Source of the DNA: Lophius americanus
Taxonomy: Eukaryota > Chordata > Actinopteri > Lophiiformes > Lophiidae
Direction: 5' to 3'
Assembly (NCBI GenBank): GCA_037951165.1
Contig: JBBDHG010000429.1
Span: 62,001-126,000 of the forward strand
DNA: 64,000 bases
The position numbers were made by a program, and so were the translations under genes. This document shows, piece after piece, positions 1 to 13,139 of this stretch. The number at the start of each line of letters is the position of its first letter. Position 1 is the stretch's first letter. The notes beneath the pieces are model-generated. The model saw only the letters and a list, made by a program, of their open reading frames with translations. It was not told the origin of the DNA and ran no database searches.

Positions 1-2720
1 CTTCTGGTACTCCTCCGTAAACATCACGGGTGGATCCTAAAGTGTGAAAAGACACACATAAATACGTCTCTCGTAAAATGTGCTGCCGTCTCTATCTCTC
101 ACACAGACGTCGGAAGTAGAATTTAATCAGAGTCTAAGGATGCGACAAAAATACAATATCCATTTTTGTGTTTGAGTCTAAATCCTCACACTGTGGAGTC
201 CCGACACGGCATCCGCTCCGTATTCACTCTGGATGATGGGCTTCTGGTATTTTCCATACCAGTTCTCAAACTGAGTGTTGAGCTGGATGGGGATGACCTC
301 CAGGTGGCCGGGATCATGGTACCAGGAGAAGTAACTGTTCACACAGACGACATCAACGTACGGCGCCTGGAAGGAAAAGGAAAGAGAAAAAATGTCTTGT
401 AGATAAATACTTTTCAGTCTGAGATTTATGGGGGTATTTTTTTTTGGGTAAGTTTGCTTGAGAGGTCGAGCATCAAGCAGGTCAGATTCTTTTGCTGATT
501 AGTAGCTGCAAATAGTCTGTGACTGAGGGCTAATATCCATCTTTAAGCTCCAAACTACAAACTCCTCGGAGGAAAAACACCGTTTAAACATCTAAAGAAC
601 GACAACAACTTAAGTTTGACATCGGGTCAGTGGCAGCTGTTTAATTCCAACAGATAAAGCCAAGCGCTTCACTCGGATTCTCTGAGGATTTGACTTTCAT
701 CGCCTCATCTTTCATCATGCTTTGAATCTGGGCCACGAAAGGTTAAAGGTTAAATTCAAGGAACTGCCAGCGCTGCTGTTTTCTACTTCCTTTCCACAAA
801 TACTTTATTTAACAAACAAGTAATCCTCCGCCCCTTGTGAAGAACTGTTACAAAATGTCTTACCCAAATTCTAATTCAGCCACAACATTAAAACCCCCTG
901 CCTATTATCATGCAGGTCCCCCTTTTGTGGACAAAACTGGTCCACTTAAGGGATTCCTTTTATGCTCGCTCCGCTTTTTTTCACACAGGCAGGAACCTGC
1001 TGTTGAAAAAGGTAAGCGAAGGAAAAACAATGACTGCTTCACACCAATCAAGATTTTTATGCAACGTTTGATTCTGCCTGGTTACAGTTGAATGTCCTGG
1101 TTTTGCCAGAATTGTCCAAAAACCCCTCCCCGCCCGCATAGCCCTGATTACATTGTTTGAGAGTCAAACACATAAAAAGCCCAAACTGAATCCAGATTCT
1201 TTGTAGTTTTTAGCAATAAATCCAGAGTGAAAACTGCCTCTTTGACAGAAAGTCGTTTTTTCTCGCTTTAATGCAATAAGACAATATTCAATTAAAATAT
1301 AGAAAATCAGCACAAACACTATCTTAAATCAAGTCTTAAGGTGGGCTGAACAAATATTTGGTATGTTTTTTATGAAGGGTCTTTTTAATTTGACATTGGG
1401 TTTTATCAGCTGATTTATTGGATTTTATTTAATTACATTTTTGGAAAAGTCAGCCTGCCTTAAATAAATAGGGTCGAATGTGAAACAGAGGATCGAAACA
1501 GAATTTCTCAGCTGCTCTAAAATAAAGAGTCTGCTTTTAAAGTAAAACTCTAAAGTAAAAAGTTTTCCATCAACATCTGCAGACGGTCAGATTGAAGTGG
1601 TTAGATTTACATTGGCAGCATTGAAATCAATAAAAACAGTATTTTCTAGCATTGTATCCCATAATAAACACTGTCGTGCAATTATTAATACTTCTGTTAA
1701 ACTCACGCCTTTGTCCCTGGCATAGTCACTGTTTGTCACATAAGTGACGGGACGGGTGGGGTCCAGAGCTTTGGTATGTTGTATCAAGGTCCTGTACAAA
1801 AAAAAACAAGGAGAAAAGTTTTACAATGCCACATAACCTCGACATGAAAACACTTGTTGTTGCGTTATATTTTCTCATTTTTACAAACCGTCCAGTCTGT
1901 TCTAAATACAGTTTTATGGAATCACAGCCAGACTTTTGTACGGCGCACACCCTCCTGCTGCCTTCACTGGTACACAGCAGGTTCAGAGTTGAGCAGGTGG
2001 AAAGTCTGACGTGGCCCCAGATTATTGCTGTCATTATTCAGGAAGACTTCATGACTACTCTTACGGCATTCCACATGTGGAGCACAGGGATAGGTTGCAT
2101 TAGACAGCATTCCACACACACGCACACACACGTAACGCATGTAACGTTACTGCCTTTATTTTTAACAGTGTGTGGTGGAGTAAGGCCTTTTCTTTTTTTT
2201 TACGGAGTGGAGTGGCAGAGACTTGACAAACTGATTAGGAAGGCCAAATCTGTCTTGGGATGCCCCCTCGACCCAGTGGAGGTGTTGGGAGAAAGGAGGA
2301 CGACGGCAAAAGTGTCATCCATGCTGGACGACGACTTCCAGACCCATGAAGAGATCCGGAGACCTCCATCCCAGCTCCACCCAAAGTGTGTGGAGGAGCG
2401 CTATCGCAAGTCCTGCCTTCCTGCAGCTGTCAGCCTTCACCCAAAGGAATGTTCCCAGTAGAAAACACCAACCCCAAACTGTCAAACAGTTTACATATAT
2501 GTGCGATACACTCTACGCACCAACCCTTTGTACATTCCTTATCCTCTCCTTCCTAAAATAATGACCAAAGTCATTTTTTGACAAAAATGATTTTTTTTTT
2601 GTGTGGCCTAAATACCACCTCCTGATGATGGCCACCTCTGGTAAAATCACCTACATCATCAGTTGAACAGATCATGCGATTCTAAACCTGTAGTATAATG
2701 GCTCATGTCTAGAGTGTGCA

Positions 2721-2758
<38 letters not shown>

Positions 2759-5700
2759 GCTCATTTTATTTGTGTTTTCTGAAAAACCAGAAATGACATG
2801 GGCGATTATTTTTATGAAGCTGAGGATATATTCCACATATTTTGTAACTCCTCCTATATTTTAGTGAGTAGTATTTATATCTTCATCGGTTATTTTTTGC
2901 ATGATACATTGATATCGTTTTACCGCTATCGTTCCTACATTTTGTTTGACGATCTGACACAATTTATTATTATTCACATCGCTACAAAACAACAACTACT
3001 CACTTGAAGTAGAATGCAGCAGGGGGCATCTCTGACGCCGGCTCATTGGCCACGGACCACATGACCACAGAGGGATGGTTCTTGTCCCGACGTACGAGCT
3101 CGTCCATCACAATCAGGTGGTGGTTCAAGGAGGCGTTTCCAAAGCTGCGACTGCATCAGCAAACACAAGCGAGGTACAGTAGGTCCATCAGATTATTACA
3201 GGTACCCGTATCTACCTGACTGCACTTACTCACAGGGGGTGTTTCAGGGACATTCGGCAGGTGGGAGAACCCTAAATTCCAGTTGCCATAAGGGCCAGAG
3301 TAGTTCCCGAGAAAATAAGTCATTGAATGAATTTTAAAGTTGAGTTGGACTTAAGTTTAGAAAGAAACTGTTCTATGCATGTGTTATAATGTCATTATGC
3401 AGCTTTGTATCTCAGTCCCTTTCAACCCAGTTGTTGGGAAAATACTGTGTTTTTAATACGCCGTGAGAATATGCATATTTTCTCTTGATGTTTTTTAAAA
3501 AGTCCGATTTTTGCGCTTCTGAAAATCCTGCGCAGACCTCCACGTCCTCTGTAGGTGTGTGTGTGTGTGTGTGTGTGTCAGAGCTGCAGAAGAGTGAGGC
3601 AGTGACACTTACATGTCTTTGATGCCCACCCCCGGACACTCGTCTATGACCACGATACCGTGGCGGTCACACATCTGGAGGATCTCCTCGGCGTAGGGGT
3701 AGTGGCTGGTGCGGAAAGAGTTGGCCCCCAACCACTTCAACAAGTTAAAGTCTTTGACCATCAGGGGCCAGTCCAAACCTTTCCCTCGAATCTAAGAGGG
3801 GAAAAAAGAGGAGAAGAAATGGAGTGAATGTAAAAGACAGCAGCTATGCTTGCTCAAAGCTGACCGGGTGAAGACTTTTAGTGCCTCCGGTATTCCTCAC
3901 ATCAGAGTCCTCGTGTTTATTGACGCCTTGGAAATAGAACGGCTTGTTGTTGATGAGAAACTGGCTGCTGGTGACCTTGACTGTGCGGATGCCGACTGGT
4001 AGAGTATAGATATCCTCGCCTGACGTCCCACCGTCTGACATTAAACGAACCTAGAAGTGCAAATGTCAGTAACAGTGTTATAAATGTCATCACGCAGCTT
4101 TTGGATTATAGCCATCGCAGATCTGCTAGAAACGCCACAAGCGTATTTAAGAGCATTGGAATTGAAATATTATCGGCCCCTTGAAGTTCCCGTTCTTATC
4201 TTATAGCTAACTTTTGGATGTGTGTGTCATTAATGGGCGTTGGACTTTTTGTTGGTCCCTTAAAATGTGGTACATTTTTCGCCCCTGATCTAATCAGATC
4301 TGTCACTGGGAAATGCTCATGTGTAATTCTAAGGTTTTCACAAAAAGATAGTTTGATGCGTCTCACCTCCATAGAATAAAGATAGCCTGGATTACCATGC
4401 ATCAAATACGGCCACCACAGCTGGACATCTACCACACTGAGCACTCCAGAAGACTCGCTGGAGGAGGCCACGCAGCGGCCATCTTTGTCCATCAAAGTGA
4501 CCGTCAGGTGGGCGGCGGCAGCGCCTCGGACGGATATTTTGTATTTGACTACACCTGAAACACGGGGACAACAAACTTCAGAGAGATCCCATCTCCTTAA
4601 TTAAGTTAACATTGATTTCTGACAACTAAAATCTTTTTGTTGCTCGTGACGATTCAACATTGATTGAATGAATGGTTTTGCATTCAGGTGTTCTTTTTTA
4701 CCGATGTTATCCAGGAAGTCGGTCACAACAGTGATGTCATCCACATAGGCCTTCGGAGTAGTGTACAGCAATACAGGGCGATGTATGCCAGCATAGTTGA
4801 AGAAATCAAAGTAGATGTTTTGCACAAAAAAGCCTTCAGGGTATCTGTTCGGAAATCACATTTTAAAGGTTATTGGACTTCTCGCTGATTTTAACCCCAT
4901 CCAAATACAACAAACTAGAATCCACCGAATAAAAACCAAGATCAGCTCGATCCCAGGAAAATGGTAATCAAGCAAATAAATCTGTAGAACAATTAACTGA
5001 GCTGAGATTCTGGCATTTTTTAAGATGATAGTGGACTGATGACCTACGAGGCCTAAGAAATGAAGTCAGTGCTCCCCCTTGTGAGTTTTAACAATAAAGT
5101 TTTTCTCGTCACTCCTTCTAAACCAGGCTGTAAAGGTTTCCCCAACTTTCCTCCTTTCCTGCATAGAAGACAGATTTTGAGCTACTGACAGCATCTAAAG
5201 GTAGAGACTATTTCCCTCTCTTATATCAAAGCAAACCAACACAGTCTGTGTCCCTGAAGCGAGCTAAAGCTAACGCCAAAGTAAGCTTTGCTATTAAGGC
5301 GGCGTTCTAATGGATCAAAAGAGTGAGGTTACTTTTTGGGGTCGTCCAGGTGCTGGATCGATCCTGGTGGAAGACTTTGCAGAGTCAGAGTGTTGTTGAC
5401 AGCGATAGTGATCCTACAGGGTGTGGTTGGGTCGTTGCGGATTAAAGCGCCAATCTCGGCCTCAAACGGAAGATGTCCACCTTCGTGCTCGGTCACTTTC
5501 ACCCCGTTCAACCACTGCAACAGGAGAGGACTCTAAATTAGCTCCGTCTGATTATAAGAAAGTATTTGTTGTAAGGGACGAGTCTCATATCTCAAGAGTG
5601 AGGCCGGTGGCGTAGGATTTGAGAGGACGGACACTCACCACTACTGAATAATAGTGAGCACTCCCCACTCGGAGAACCACTCTCGTTCCCTCGTCACTGA

Positions 5701-7342
5701 TCCAGCGGGCCGGCACCACCACCTCTCGATCATACCACACCCAGCCTACGAAGTCTCTCAGCGTGGGATCCTGTGTGATGTCGTTATAGCTGGCAGGAAC
5801 CGGCATGTCGATCACCGGGCCAGTCTGGGGAGAAGACAACAAGAAAAGACTAGTTTATTTCTTACAGACTGCCGATGGGTTTCCTTCTCAGTAATCACTG
5901 TGGGGTTACTGGCAGGACGGTAGCTATGACTATATTTATGACGGTAATGATGTTTATGACCTTATACACACCTGCTGCTTTCACTTGATTTTTCTTTTTC
6001 AGCAGGATGTTCTTACAAAAGCTGCCACACTCTTGTATGCCCATCAACCCAGTGAGTGGCGAGGTGAAGGCCATTACTAATCCAAAACAACATGTAGGCT
6101 GTCTGATTTTTTGGATACAACACACCTTGGTGATCCTCGAAAGCTTTTTTGAGATTATTGAAACAGACGGAGAAGTCAAGAGTTGAACAGTTTGGATGAC
6201 GGGTCCAGTTACATCTGAGGTAAACTGAACACAGTACTACACAAATAAACAGAAGGAACAGAACAGAATCAGGGCTGGGACAATATGTTATCAATTGAGG
6301 GCAACATGAATTCTGCTCTCTACCAGAACATTTCTCATGCCAGGTCATCAGTCTGAAATGACCCAGTTGTGCAAGTGCAACAGGGTCGTGCAGCGAGAAA
6401 ATGTTGCCAAGCAGAAAATTTTTTAAAAAAAGGTGCCAAAACTTTCTTATCAGTTCAGGGAGAAAATAATTTTTCACACTATAATTTAAGATATCGGATA
6501 ACCTTTTTACCATGTTAAATAAAATGATCATTTAAAAACTGAAGTTTCTGTTTCCTTTGTTTGTATTATGCGGATTTTTGTTTGAAGATCCAACAGTTTT
6601 ATGTTAAATGCATGAAATAAATAGAACCAAGCTTCTAAATATAGCCTCCTTCAGGTACCAAAAGTAAAAGGCTTATTTTACAGAATGTCCAATTTAAGAA
6701 TAATTAACGATTGTAAAATATTTACTGATGTATTAATGGATACATCAACTTTAAAGTTGCAGCCGTGCAGCTTATACTAACTACTTTGTCAGTAAAATTT
6801 TTATCTCAAGCTGTAACAAAACGTCATATTAATTACTTAATTAATCCGAATGTGTGAGTAGCCAGCAATTTAAGGAATCAAAGAGGCAGTTAGCACTTTG
6901 AGATTTGATCCAAATGTAAAGTGCATTATAAATTAAATGTATTATTATTATTATTAGTAGTAGTTAATAGTTACAGTCCAAAATCTGCTTCACGCTAAGA
7001 TACCAAAGATTTAAAAAACAACTACTGAACTACAAACAACCACAGGAGGAAACGTTAATGTTTGCTAGGAATTGGACTAAGTACACAGATTACTTGTGTA
7101 CATTAGTTGCTCATCTTCCATCATTACCAACAAACTTTTGTGCTGTTTACCTCCAACAGACGAGCTTTGTACCACTCCTTTTCAAAGCCCCGGGTCCGGT
7201 TCGGGGATTTATCGGCTCTGAAGCTCCAGAGTCCGCTCAGCTCCTTCACCTCTCTGGAGACAGACTCCCGGGGAAAGAGCATCCCGGTCTCCCGCGAACG
7301 CACCGCGTCCAGCACCGCAAAGAAGCACAGCAACCGCAACAT
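1..7342 (-). CDS. gusb: beta-glucuronidase (3' end off window)
   Basis: Lysosomal glycoside hydrolase family 2 enzyme that removes terminal beta-glucuronic acid from glycosaminoglycans. Coding exons in transcript order: 7342-7151, 5824-5639, 5514-5333, 4844-4702, 4554-4367, 4050-3901, 3791-3613, 3150-3004, 1791-1707, 366-190, 36-1. These give 555 residues in one unbroken frame; the human protein has 651, so about 95 C-terminal residues are missing off the left edge. The start codon at 7342 has G at -3 and opens a short hydrophobic signal peptide (about residues 1-16). The N-terminal jelly-roll, immunoglobulin-like and TIM-barrel parts follow in order. The family signature NSFRTSHYP is in exon 7. 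The acid/base Glu443 (in SVANEP, codon 3044-3042) and nucleophile Glu532 (in QSEYG, codon 225-223) match human Glu451 and Glu540 with the same offset of 8. No break or missing key residue is seen. Confidence 0.97.
37..1706 (-). other. gusb introns 10 and 9 (around exon 366-190)
   Basis: Intron 10 is 37-189 and intron 9 is 367-1706. Both are AT-rich. No repeat or secondary gene was recognised. Confidence 0.6.
2201..2430 (+). mobile_element. LINE reverse-transcriptase 3' fragment (Rex/CR1-like) in gusb intron 8
   Basis: The plus strand encodes a stretch typical of the C-terminal end of fish non-LTR retrotransposon ORF2: WQRLDKLIRKAKSVLG, then a LDP-x-EVLGERRT segment and a SLHP-type tail. It lies in the 1.2 kb intron between gusb exons 9 and 8, opposite to the gene. 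No 5' part or poly-A tail was found. Clade assignment is uncertain. Confidence 0.65.
2725..2755. repeat. (GT)n microsatellite in gusb intron 8
   Basis: About 15 GT units, nearly pure. Confidence 0.9.
3145..3153 (-). other. tandem splice acceptors at gusb exon 8
   Basis: On the minus strand the acceptor reads CAG|TCGCAG|C, giving two usable AG sites six bases apart. Both keep the frame. The upstream one adds Arg-Ser and reproduces the human spacing between the GVG and N-x-SL positions; the downstream one drops both residues. The upstream site was used in the model. Confidence 0.5.
3555..3578. repeat. (GT)n microsatellite in gusb intron 7
   Basis: About 12 GT units, 24 bp upstream of exon 7's donor end at 3612. 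Confidence 0.9.
6045..6400 (+). mobile_element. degraded Tc1/mariner transposase fragment in gusb intron 1
   Basis: Blocks match the better copy at 13140-13980: a gagtggcg-x-gtgaa-gcc stretch near 6053, the gtttgga..gtcc..tcacatctg-like block near 6187-6215, and the attgagg..aac..aattctgctct block near 6292-6320. Order is the same, with deletions. No open frame survives. Confidence 0.6.
6892..6959 (+). mobile_element. L2-type LINE 3' tail in gusb intron 1
   Basis: A 3' UTR tail ending in an ATT-repeat. About 50 of 51 bases match the tail of the L2 element ending near 63155. Only the extreme 3' end is present, as expected from 5'-truncated insertion. Confidence 0.8.
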
Positions 7343-7395
7343 GCCGATCCTCTCAGGTACTAACGACACTAGGATCTGTTACTTCCTCTCCTCGC

Positions 7396-7432
7396 TGACT
7401 CAATCACGTGATTAAACACGCTGTCACGTGAC
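7396..7432 (-). promoter_or_regulatory. gusb proximal promoter: AP-1 site plus two E-box palindromes, one a perfect CLEAR box
   Basis: Three sites lie close together 54-90 bp upstream of the gusb start codon. TGACTCA (AP-1 consensus) is at 7396-7402, ATCACGTGAT at 7403-7412, and GTCACGTGAC at 7423-7432. The last equals the CLEAR palindrome that TFEB/TFE3 bind at lysosomal genes. GUSB is a lysosomal enzyme, so TFEB-type control is expected. Motifs are seen directly; binding is inferred. USF or CLOCK-type factors could also use these E-boxes. Confidence 0.8.
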
Positions 7433-10400
7433 CGCAGCGCACCTCGTCCAGTGTCGCAATCAATAACGGTCGGAATCTTTTTTTAAAATCACATTTATTT
7501 TACCCCTCCAAAGCGCGGAAGTGCATTGTATTCACCAAAGACCATAAAATAATAATAATAGTAATTAAAAAAAAAATGTAGACGCCTTATCTGGAAATTA
7601 AAAGAAAAGATCTCAAGATATGGTGCCTGATTTTTTTTTAAAACTTGGTCAATGCCATGAGAATCCGGACCACAATGTAAGTAACAAACAAAAATAATAC
7701 AGAATTTAGTATAGACCGACTATTTATATATTTTGAGACACATTTTAAGCATTTTTGTAGTTTTAAATGTTTAAATGTAGCTGTACTTCCAGTAACAACA
7801 AAATAGTTTATCATTTTCCAACTCAATTTAATTTTTCAATGTTTTTTGACAGAGCAAATCTAATGGTCCATAGAAAAAACACGAACCGTAAAGTCGGAAC
7901 TCTGAGCTGGGAATGACGTCACACACGAGTCGACCGCGTTCCAGAAAACGTTTAAATCGGACGTCAGAAAATAATTTGGACGCCTCGACGAAAACCCTTC
8001 ATGATAAACAAAATTATGCGGTTCTCCTTCAACACCCCAACATCAGAAAATAGCGTTGCTATTGAAAAGGTGTTACCTTATCAGAAAATACCATGCAGTG
8101 AAATTATCGTTCTTAATGTATTATTATTATTATTATTATTATTCCTTCTGAATTTGTAAAGAATTCATTTTTAGCTATGGGTAGGTATTTTTCATGTCTA
8201 CTGTCATTTTTTTTTGTACCATCTGTGCGTATCAATAAAGAAGTTTTTTTACTCAACGGTTTCACTTTTGATTCATATCCATATCCACAGTGAATTATCC
8301 ATATTATTTATTATCAAAAGGCAAACAATAAGAGACACTTCTAATATTGGCAAAACTATAATTTTATCCAGCAAAGGAGCGGGGTGTGGAGAATCAATCA
8401 TCATCTTCATCCTGCCGTACAGATGAATGAAGAAAAAAACAACACAACACATTTTTTACATCCCAACCATCACATAGCACTGAATTAATTATATTCAATC
8501 CACCAATTCCATGACTTTATTCATTGATTAATGTATCTGAAAAATGCAACACCAATACAACAACACTAGATGGCGCCAGATATTCGTCAAAACCAACAAT
8601 GGATTTTGCTGGATAGCCCAACATCATAGCTGGCCTCAGGGGGCTCTGCATAAATCACTCTCTATTCTTAGGAGGCTGTAATCAGAGGGAAAAAGTTTTC
8701 AAAAATGGAAACGTTAGTAAGGAAAAAAAGTGTAAACATCAGCTCATTGATTTTAATGTAATGTCCAATAGTGTATCTTATCTTATCTTATCTTATCTTA
8801 TCCCAATCCCCTCCAGCAGATACAAACCTGCCCGTGGAAAAAAAAGTTTTGGGTTCTGTTCAACCCTCTTCTGGAATCAAAACGTGGGGAAACGCGATTT
8901 TCTTTATGAACATGCCCAACGTACAAAGTAGAAAAGACAAGCAGCTGATGAAATACAGAAGAAACATGTTTAAAAGGGTTAGTTACATAGTTTCTTCAAC
9001 AGAATGTCAACTATTTGTTGTTCTCTGCTAATTCATGAAGCTGTGGTTCATTTTTCAGGGTCCACATCGTGTTCGCTTTGTGTAATTTCGACACTGTACT
9101 GTAAATTCGCAAAGAGTCAGGATTCGTAGATGTTTTGGTATACAGAATATTAAATATATTAAACATATACAGATCCTACGCAAACGCAAATTCTGCATAG
9201 AAAGGTCCCATGTCTTCTTCCCCTGTTCATCTTTTCCTACACAAAATCTACTACTTCAGGCTCACCTTTGAAGTGTCTTTTAAATGTGAGCATTTTTTTT
9301 GTTGTTTTCTCCAGCTCACAGAAAGTATATCAAAGAGATACTCAGTGGAATATGTAGGATCAGTTTGGACATTTTCAAAGGGTTGCATACAGTAAGTATG
9401 TAACGCATTGCTTTCATCCATTTTGAGGTATATTTCTCAGCCCTATTACCCTCTAATTGATGAATTACTTTCTTCTTTATTCAGAGGACCTCCGCAGACC
9501 CAGTTACAGAGCGCTCTCACCATAGTATTTCTCTTTACTTCTGATTTATTCCTGCTGTCTTGTTTAACCACATGACCCCCCGGTTCCCATCTCAATGTTC
9601 TGTTCTGATTCTTTCAAGGGTCTGTTATATGAATTAAAAATATTTCACAATGTCAAAGTTGGAGTTCTATTCCCAAGACACTGAGACACTAACATTTCTT
9701 ATTATTTATGTATTTTTATGAAAGTTATTCTATCTGACATAGAACAAAATGTAATTTATGGTGCATCTAAAGCTCAAACAAGTCAGGTTTGTAATAGAGT
9801 GCTTCACTAACTCATCAGAAACAATCCATGGCGCTGCCGTCTCCCTGGATTTAATGTAAGGTTAATGGTGAGTTCAGGGCTCGTATCTTCTCTGAGGTCT
9901 GTCCCATGTTATTTTCCCATTAACCCATTTGGGAAGTTCCTTTAGGGCTCAGCCCATGTCAGGGATGTCTTCTTCATACCTCAAACCTCAGAGGGGGGTT
10001 TGATTTCTTTAGTGTAGTTATTTTGTGCACTTTGTTTGGTTTGCATTTGATATTTAGATACATTTAGATTTGATTTATCACATTATTATGTTCAATATCA
10101 AACAAAGTAACGTATGTTTACTTGTATTGTTAATTAATTAGTTTTTGTTTCATTTTACTCCTTCATGTATTCATTTGGTTTGATCAGCAAACTTAAATAC
10201 CCCTGCATGCATCAGTTCTTTGTCAGTTGCACGTCTTGTAAGAGGATCATCGTGTAAATTACTTTGCTCAAAAACTGTCTGCAAAATCTTGAGTTTATTT
10301 CTCTTTATTTGTCCTCATTATGAGGATAGAACTAAGATTTTATAAGATTTTGTCTTATATGTTGTGACTGTGACAGCTGATATCAATGAGCTCTAACTAC

Positions 10401-13070
10401 TACATTTCATATTTTACTCCAAAAGTTCATATTTTACTCACTATGAGGAGCTTTTTTCTTCTTTTTTTTGAAAATTCATTTTTTACGAAAAACCCAGTTG
10501 TTCAGACATTACCTCACATTTCATTTGAGGAGTTCAATCAGGGGAATTGCTTGTAAAATGCAGTATATTTAGGGCCTTTTGGGGATCCTCCCTTGCTGTT
10601 GGGAACAACAGTGTAAACCTAGCTAAGAATGGGTTAAAATAATAACCAAATATAAAATCATCTCCAGAAGGCGTAGAAAAAAACATGATTGTTCAAAGAG
10701 ACACTGTTCAGTTGTCATCTCTCTCATCAAAGTGTTATTTTAGGTTCTTCTACACGATATCACCTCATTCTTTCCCATCTCTGTTATTTATAAACACTGG
10801 TTATATTCATAGCTGACCTGCTATTAAACGTCTGACTTTTTCTGGCTAAATTTGTTCCTCTGCAAGAAATAACAGCAGTCAGCAGAAATTTCAAAGGGTG
10901 TTCGTCCATGCATTATTGAGAAGAAGGCAGGGGGAAGAGAAACGGAGAATAAAAGGGGCCACTAGTTCCCAAAGGCAGATTTTTTTTTGCTGATAGTAGT
11001 GCTCTAACTATTTTAACCCTACATCAGAAAACGTCTGAGAGTTTTCAGATCAGTGTGACACGTTTCCCTCGACACAACACGCAGATATGGAAGTGTACCT
11101 GCAGAGATGCTGCTGTCACTGATGATCGTCAAAGACAGATGGATGCAGGTATTTTTATTCTCAGACCGAAATCTCACACCCACACACTTCAGCTCTCCAA
11201 CTCTGCTGATGTCTCCTGTGCAAGTTTAGGATTTCTCTCCCTGACTTCAACCCAGTACTTCCAGTAACGGCGAGAACAACAAGACACCTGTGCTAATTAG
11301 CCTCTCTCTCTCTCTCTCTCTCTCTCGCTGCCACCAGTCCCTGTGTCATCTTCACTTTCTCTCTCCTGCCATCAATCTAACCAAGCCACCACTCCTATTG
11401 GGAAAAAAAAGAAAGAAGCTGAGAGGCCTGTAATTATAATTTAGGGAGTTTAGCAGAAATCTGTGCACTTCATGCGAACGATATCTCAAAACCCTTATCT
11501 CTGTCTGTTGTAGTCAGATATCATTGTTTCATCTTTTAATATCTCTCTCAGGGCACCGCTTTCCTCATCGGCGGTTGGCATAGATGTGAATAAACTGTAG
11601 CAGGATGTAATTAACAACTTTTATGTGTTGGAATATTTTTTTTTATCAGCATTGTAGCAGTCGTGATAATCATCTCGCGACACATAAACTCGCTTTGGCA
11701 AATGAACTGTTTAAAGTGTAGCGTGGATGTACTTGTGTGTTTTCTCTGGTGCTTTTCCACACTGCTTGGATAAACAGGTGGTACTTTATGACATATATCT
11801 GATATCAGTCAAACGTTTGATGGATAGGATGTTATTGAAATTAATTTGTGCATATTTCATGGGAGATTTTGGGGGAATTTCTTGCTTTTGCACCCGACTT
11901 AACGATAGGCGTGAGAGCAAGGGAAGGAAAGCTTTCTGCTGGACTCTCCTAGGGGGCTAGAACTTGAGCCAAGTGAACACGTGTCAGAACCTTGAACCCG
12001 GTCATTGAGACGGCTTGCCATGTGCTGTAGTCTTCCACATCCTCTGAGCGGGAAGTGAAAAGTCCTTTCCTCGACATAGCTGGGTTTAACATTGTTAGAT
12101 GGGTCTGTAAATGTGTTGCTGAAGAAGTTAAGACACAGGGAGTTTCAATTCAGCCAGATTGCGTTAGTGGCAGATTGGCTGTGTGGGCGCAGAATAGGAA
12201 GTCATCCCTCACGTCTCACTGAGCCTCCTTCTGTTCCATCATGTTGTGTGTTCGAGAGCAGGCAGCATCACCCGCCATCTCTTTTTCCCTTCCTGTCTCT
12301 TCTGCTCGACAGTAATTGTTTGGACCACACGAAGGCTTTTCATCTTCTCAACCCAAGTCAAAAACTCCTGTCAAAAACGTTTGTCAGCTAGTAGGATCCC
12401 GGATTTATACGCTATAATTTGCTTTGTAGAATAAAGTCAAAAATCTTCCTCAGCTGGCTGGTGCAGGTAACACAGACGTATGACAGCAGCTTTCTGACAC
12501 CATAACGTCTGAGATGTCAGAACCGCAGCTGCACCGGCACACGGATCCGGGATATAGATTTGAATTAAAATTCATAACTCGACGTCACACAGGGCGATAG
12601 AAGAAGATATAAGGTACGACTGCTGTATCGCACATAGTCCAGTAAAACAGGGCCGGTTCTAAAGCGGTAGCTTTGGATCGCAGTGTCTTTGATATTGCAG
12701 CACGATTGCCAGTAAAAATTGAATCATCATCTTGTTTATTTTCACTTTATACCTGTAGAGGTGAACGATAAAACCAGCTAAAGATTAACTGCCTCGCTCC
12801 TGCCTTCTTACTGTTACATCACAGGTCATGCGACTGAGGCTCTGGAGGGAAACGTAATAGCTGTCATGGGAGAAGGGCCGAGCAGAGGTGACTGACCTTT
12901 CCTGTGAATTTGAACGTCTCATCACTTTAAATTTCCTGCTAACCTTTTTTTGTGCCATGCTCGGATGACTGAACCGTACACAAATAGCTGGACTCATGAT
13001 AAATTATTTGAGAATTATTTTGAGCCCCCCTAAATGCTAATTGAACCTAATCGAAGGCCTGATTAGGAGC
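7433..13070. other. gene-free AT-rich intergenic sequence upstream of gusb
   Basis: No exon-like frame flanked by splice sites and no recognisable protein on either strand. A (TCTTA)n array is at 8772-8803 and a (CT)n run at 11305-11326. Short A/T-rich runs such as (TTA)n near 8120 are scattered. Distal regulatory elements cannot be ruled out from sequence alone. Confidence 0.6.
8772..8803. repeat. (TCTTA)n pentanucleotide microsatellite
   Basis: About six units in a row. Confidence 0.9.
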
Positions 13071-13139
13071 GGCCCTGTCCAATCACATCATCACGTAACC
13101 CTTTAAAGTATATTATAGTATAGCCTCACCAGTAGTAGA

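Noticed and set aside
1826..2461. 211-codon plus-strand frame
   Set aside because: It lies in a gusb intron and its only recognisable part is a LINE ORF2 fragment; the rest has no similarity I know.
6013..6531. 172-codon minus-strand frame
   Set aside because: Antisense to a degraded Tc1 fragment in gusb intron 1; no recognisable protein.
7343..7369. Upstream extension of the gusb frame to 7369
   Set aside because: The extension begins with GTG, not ATG; the ATG at 7342 has a good context and starts the signal peptide.
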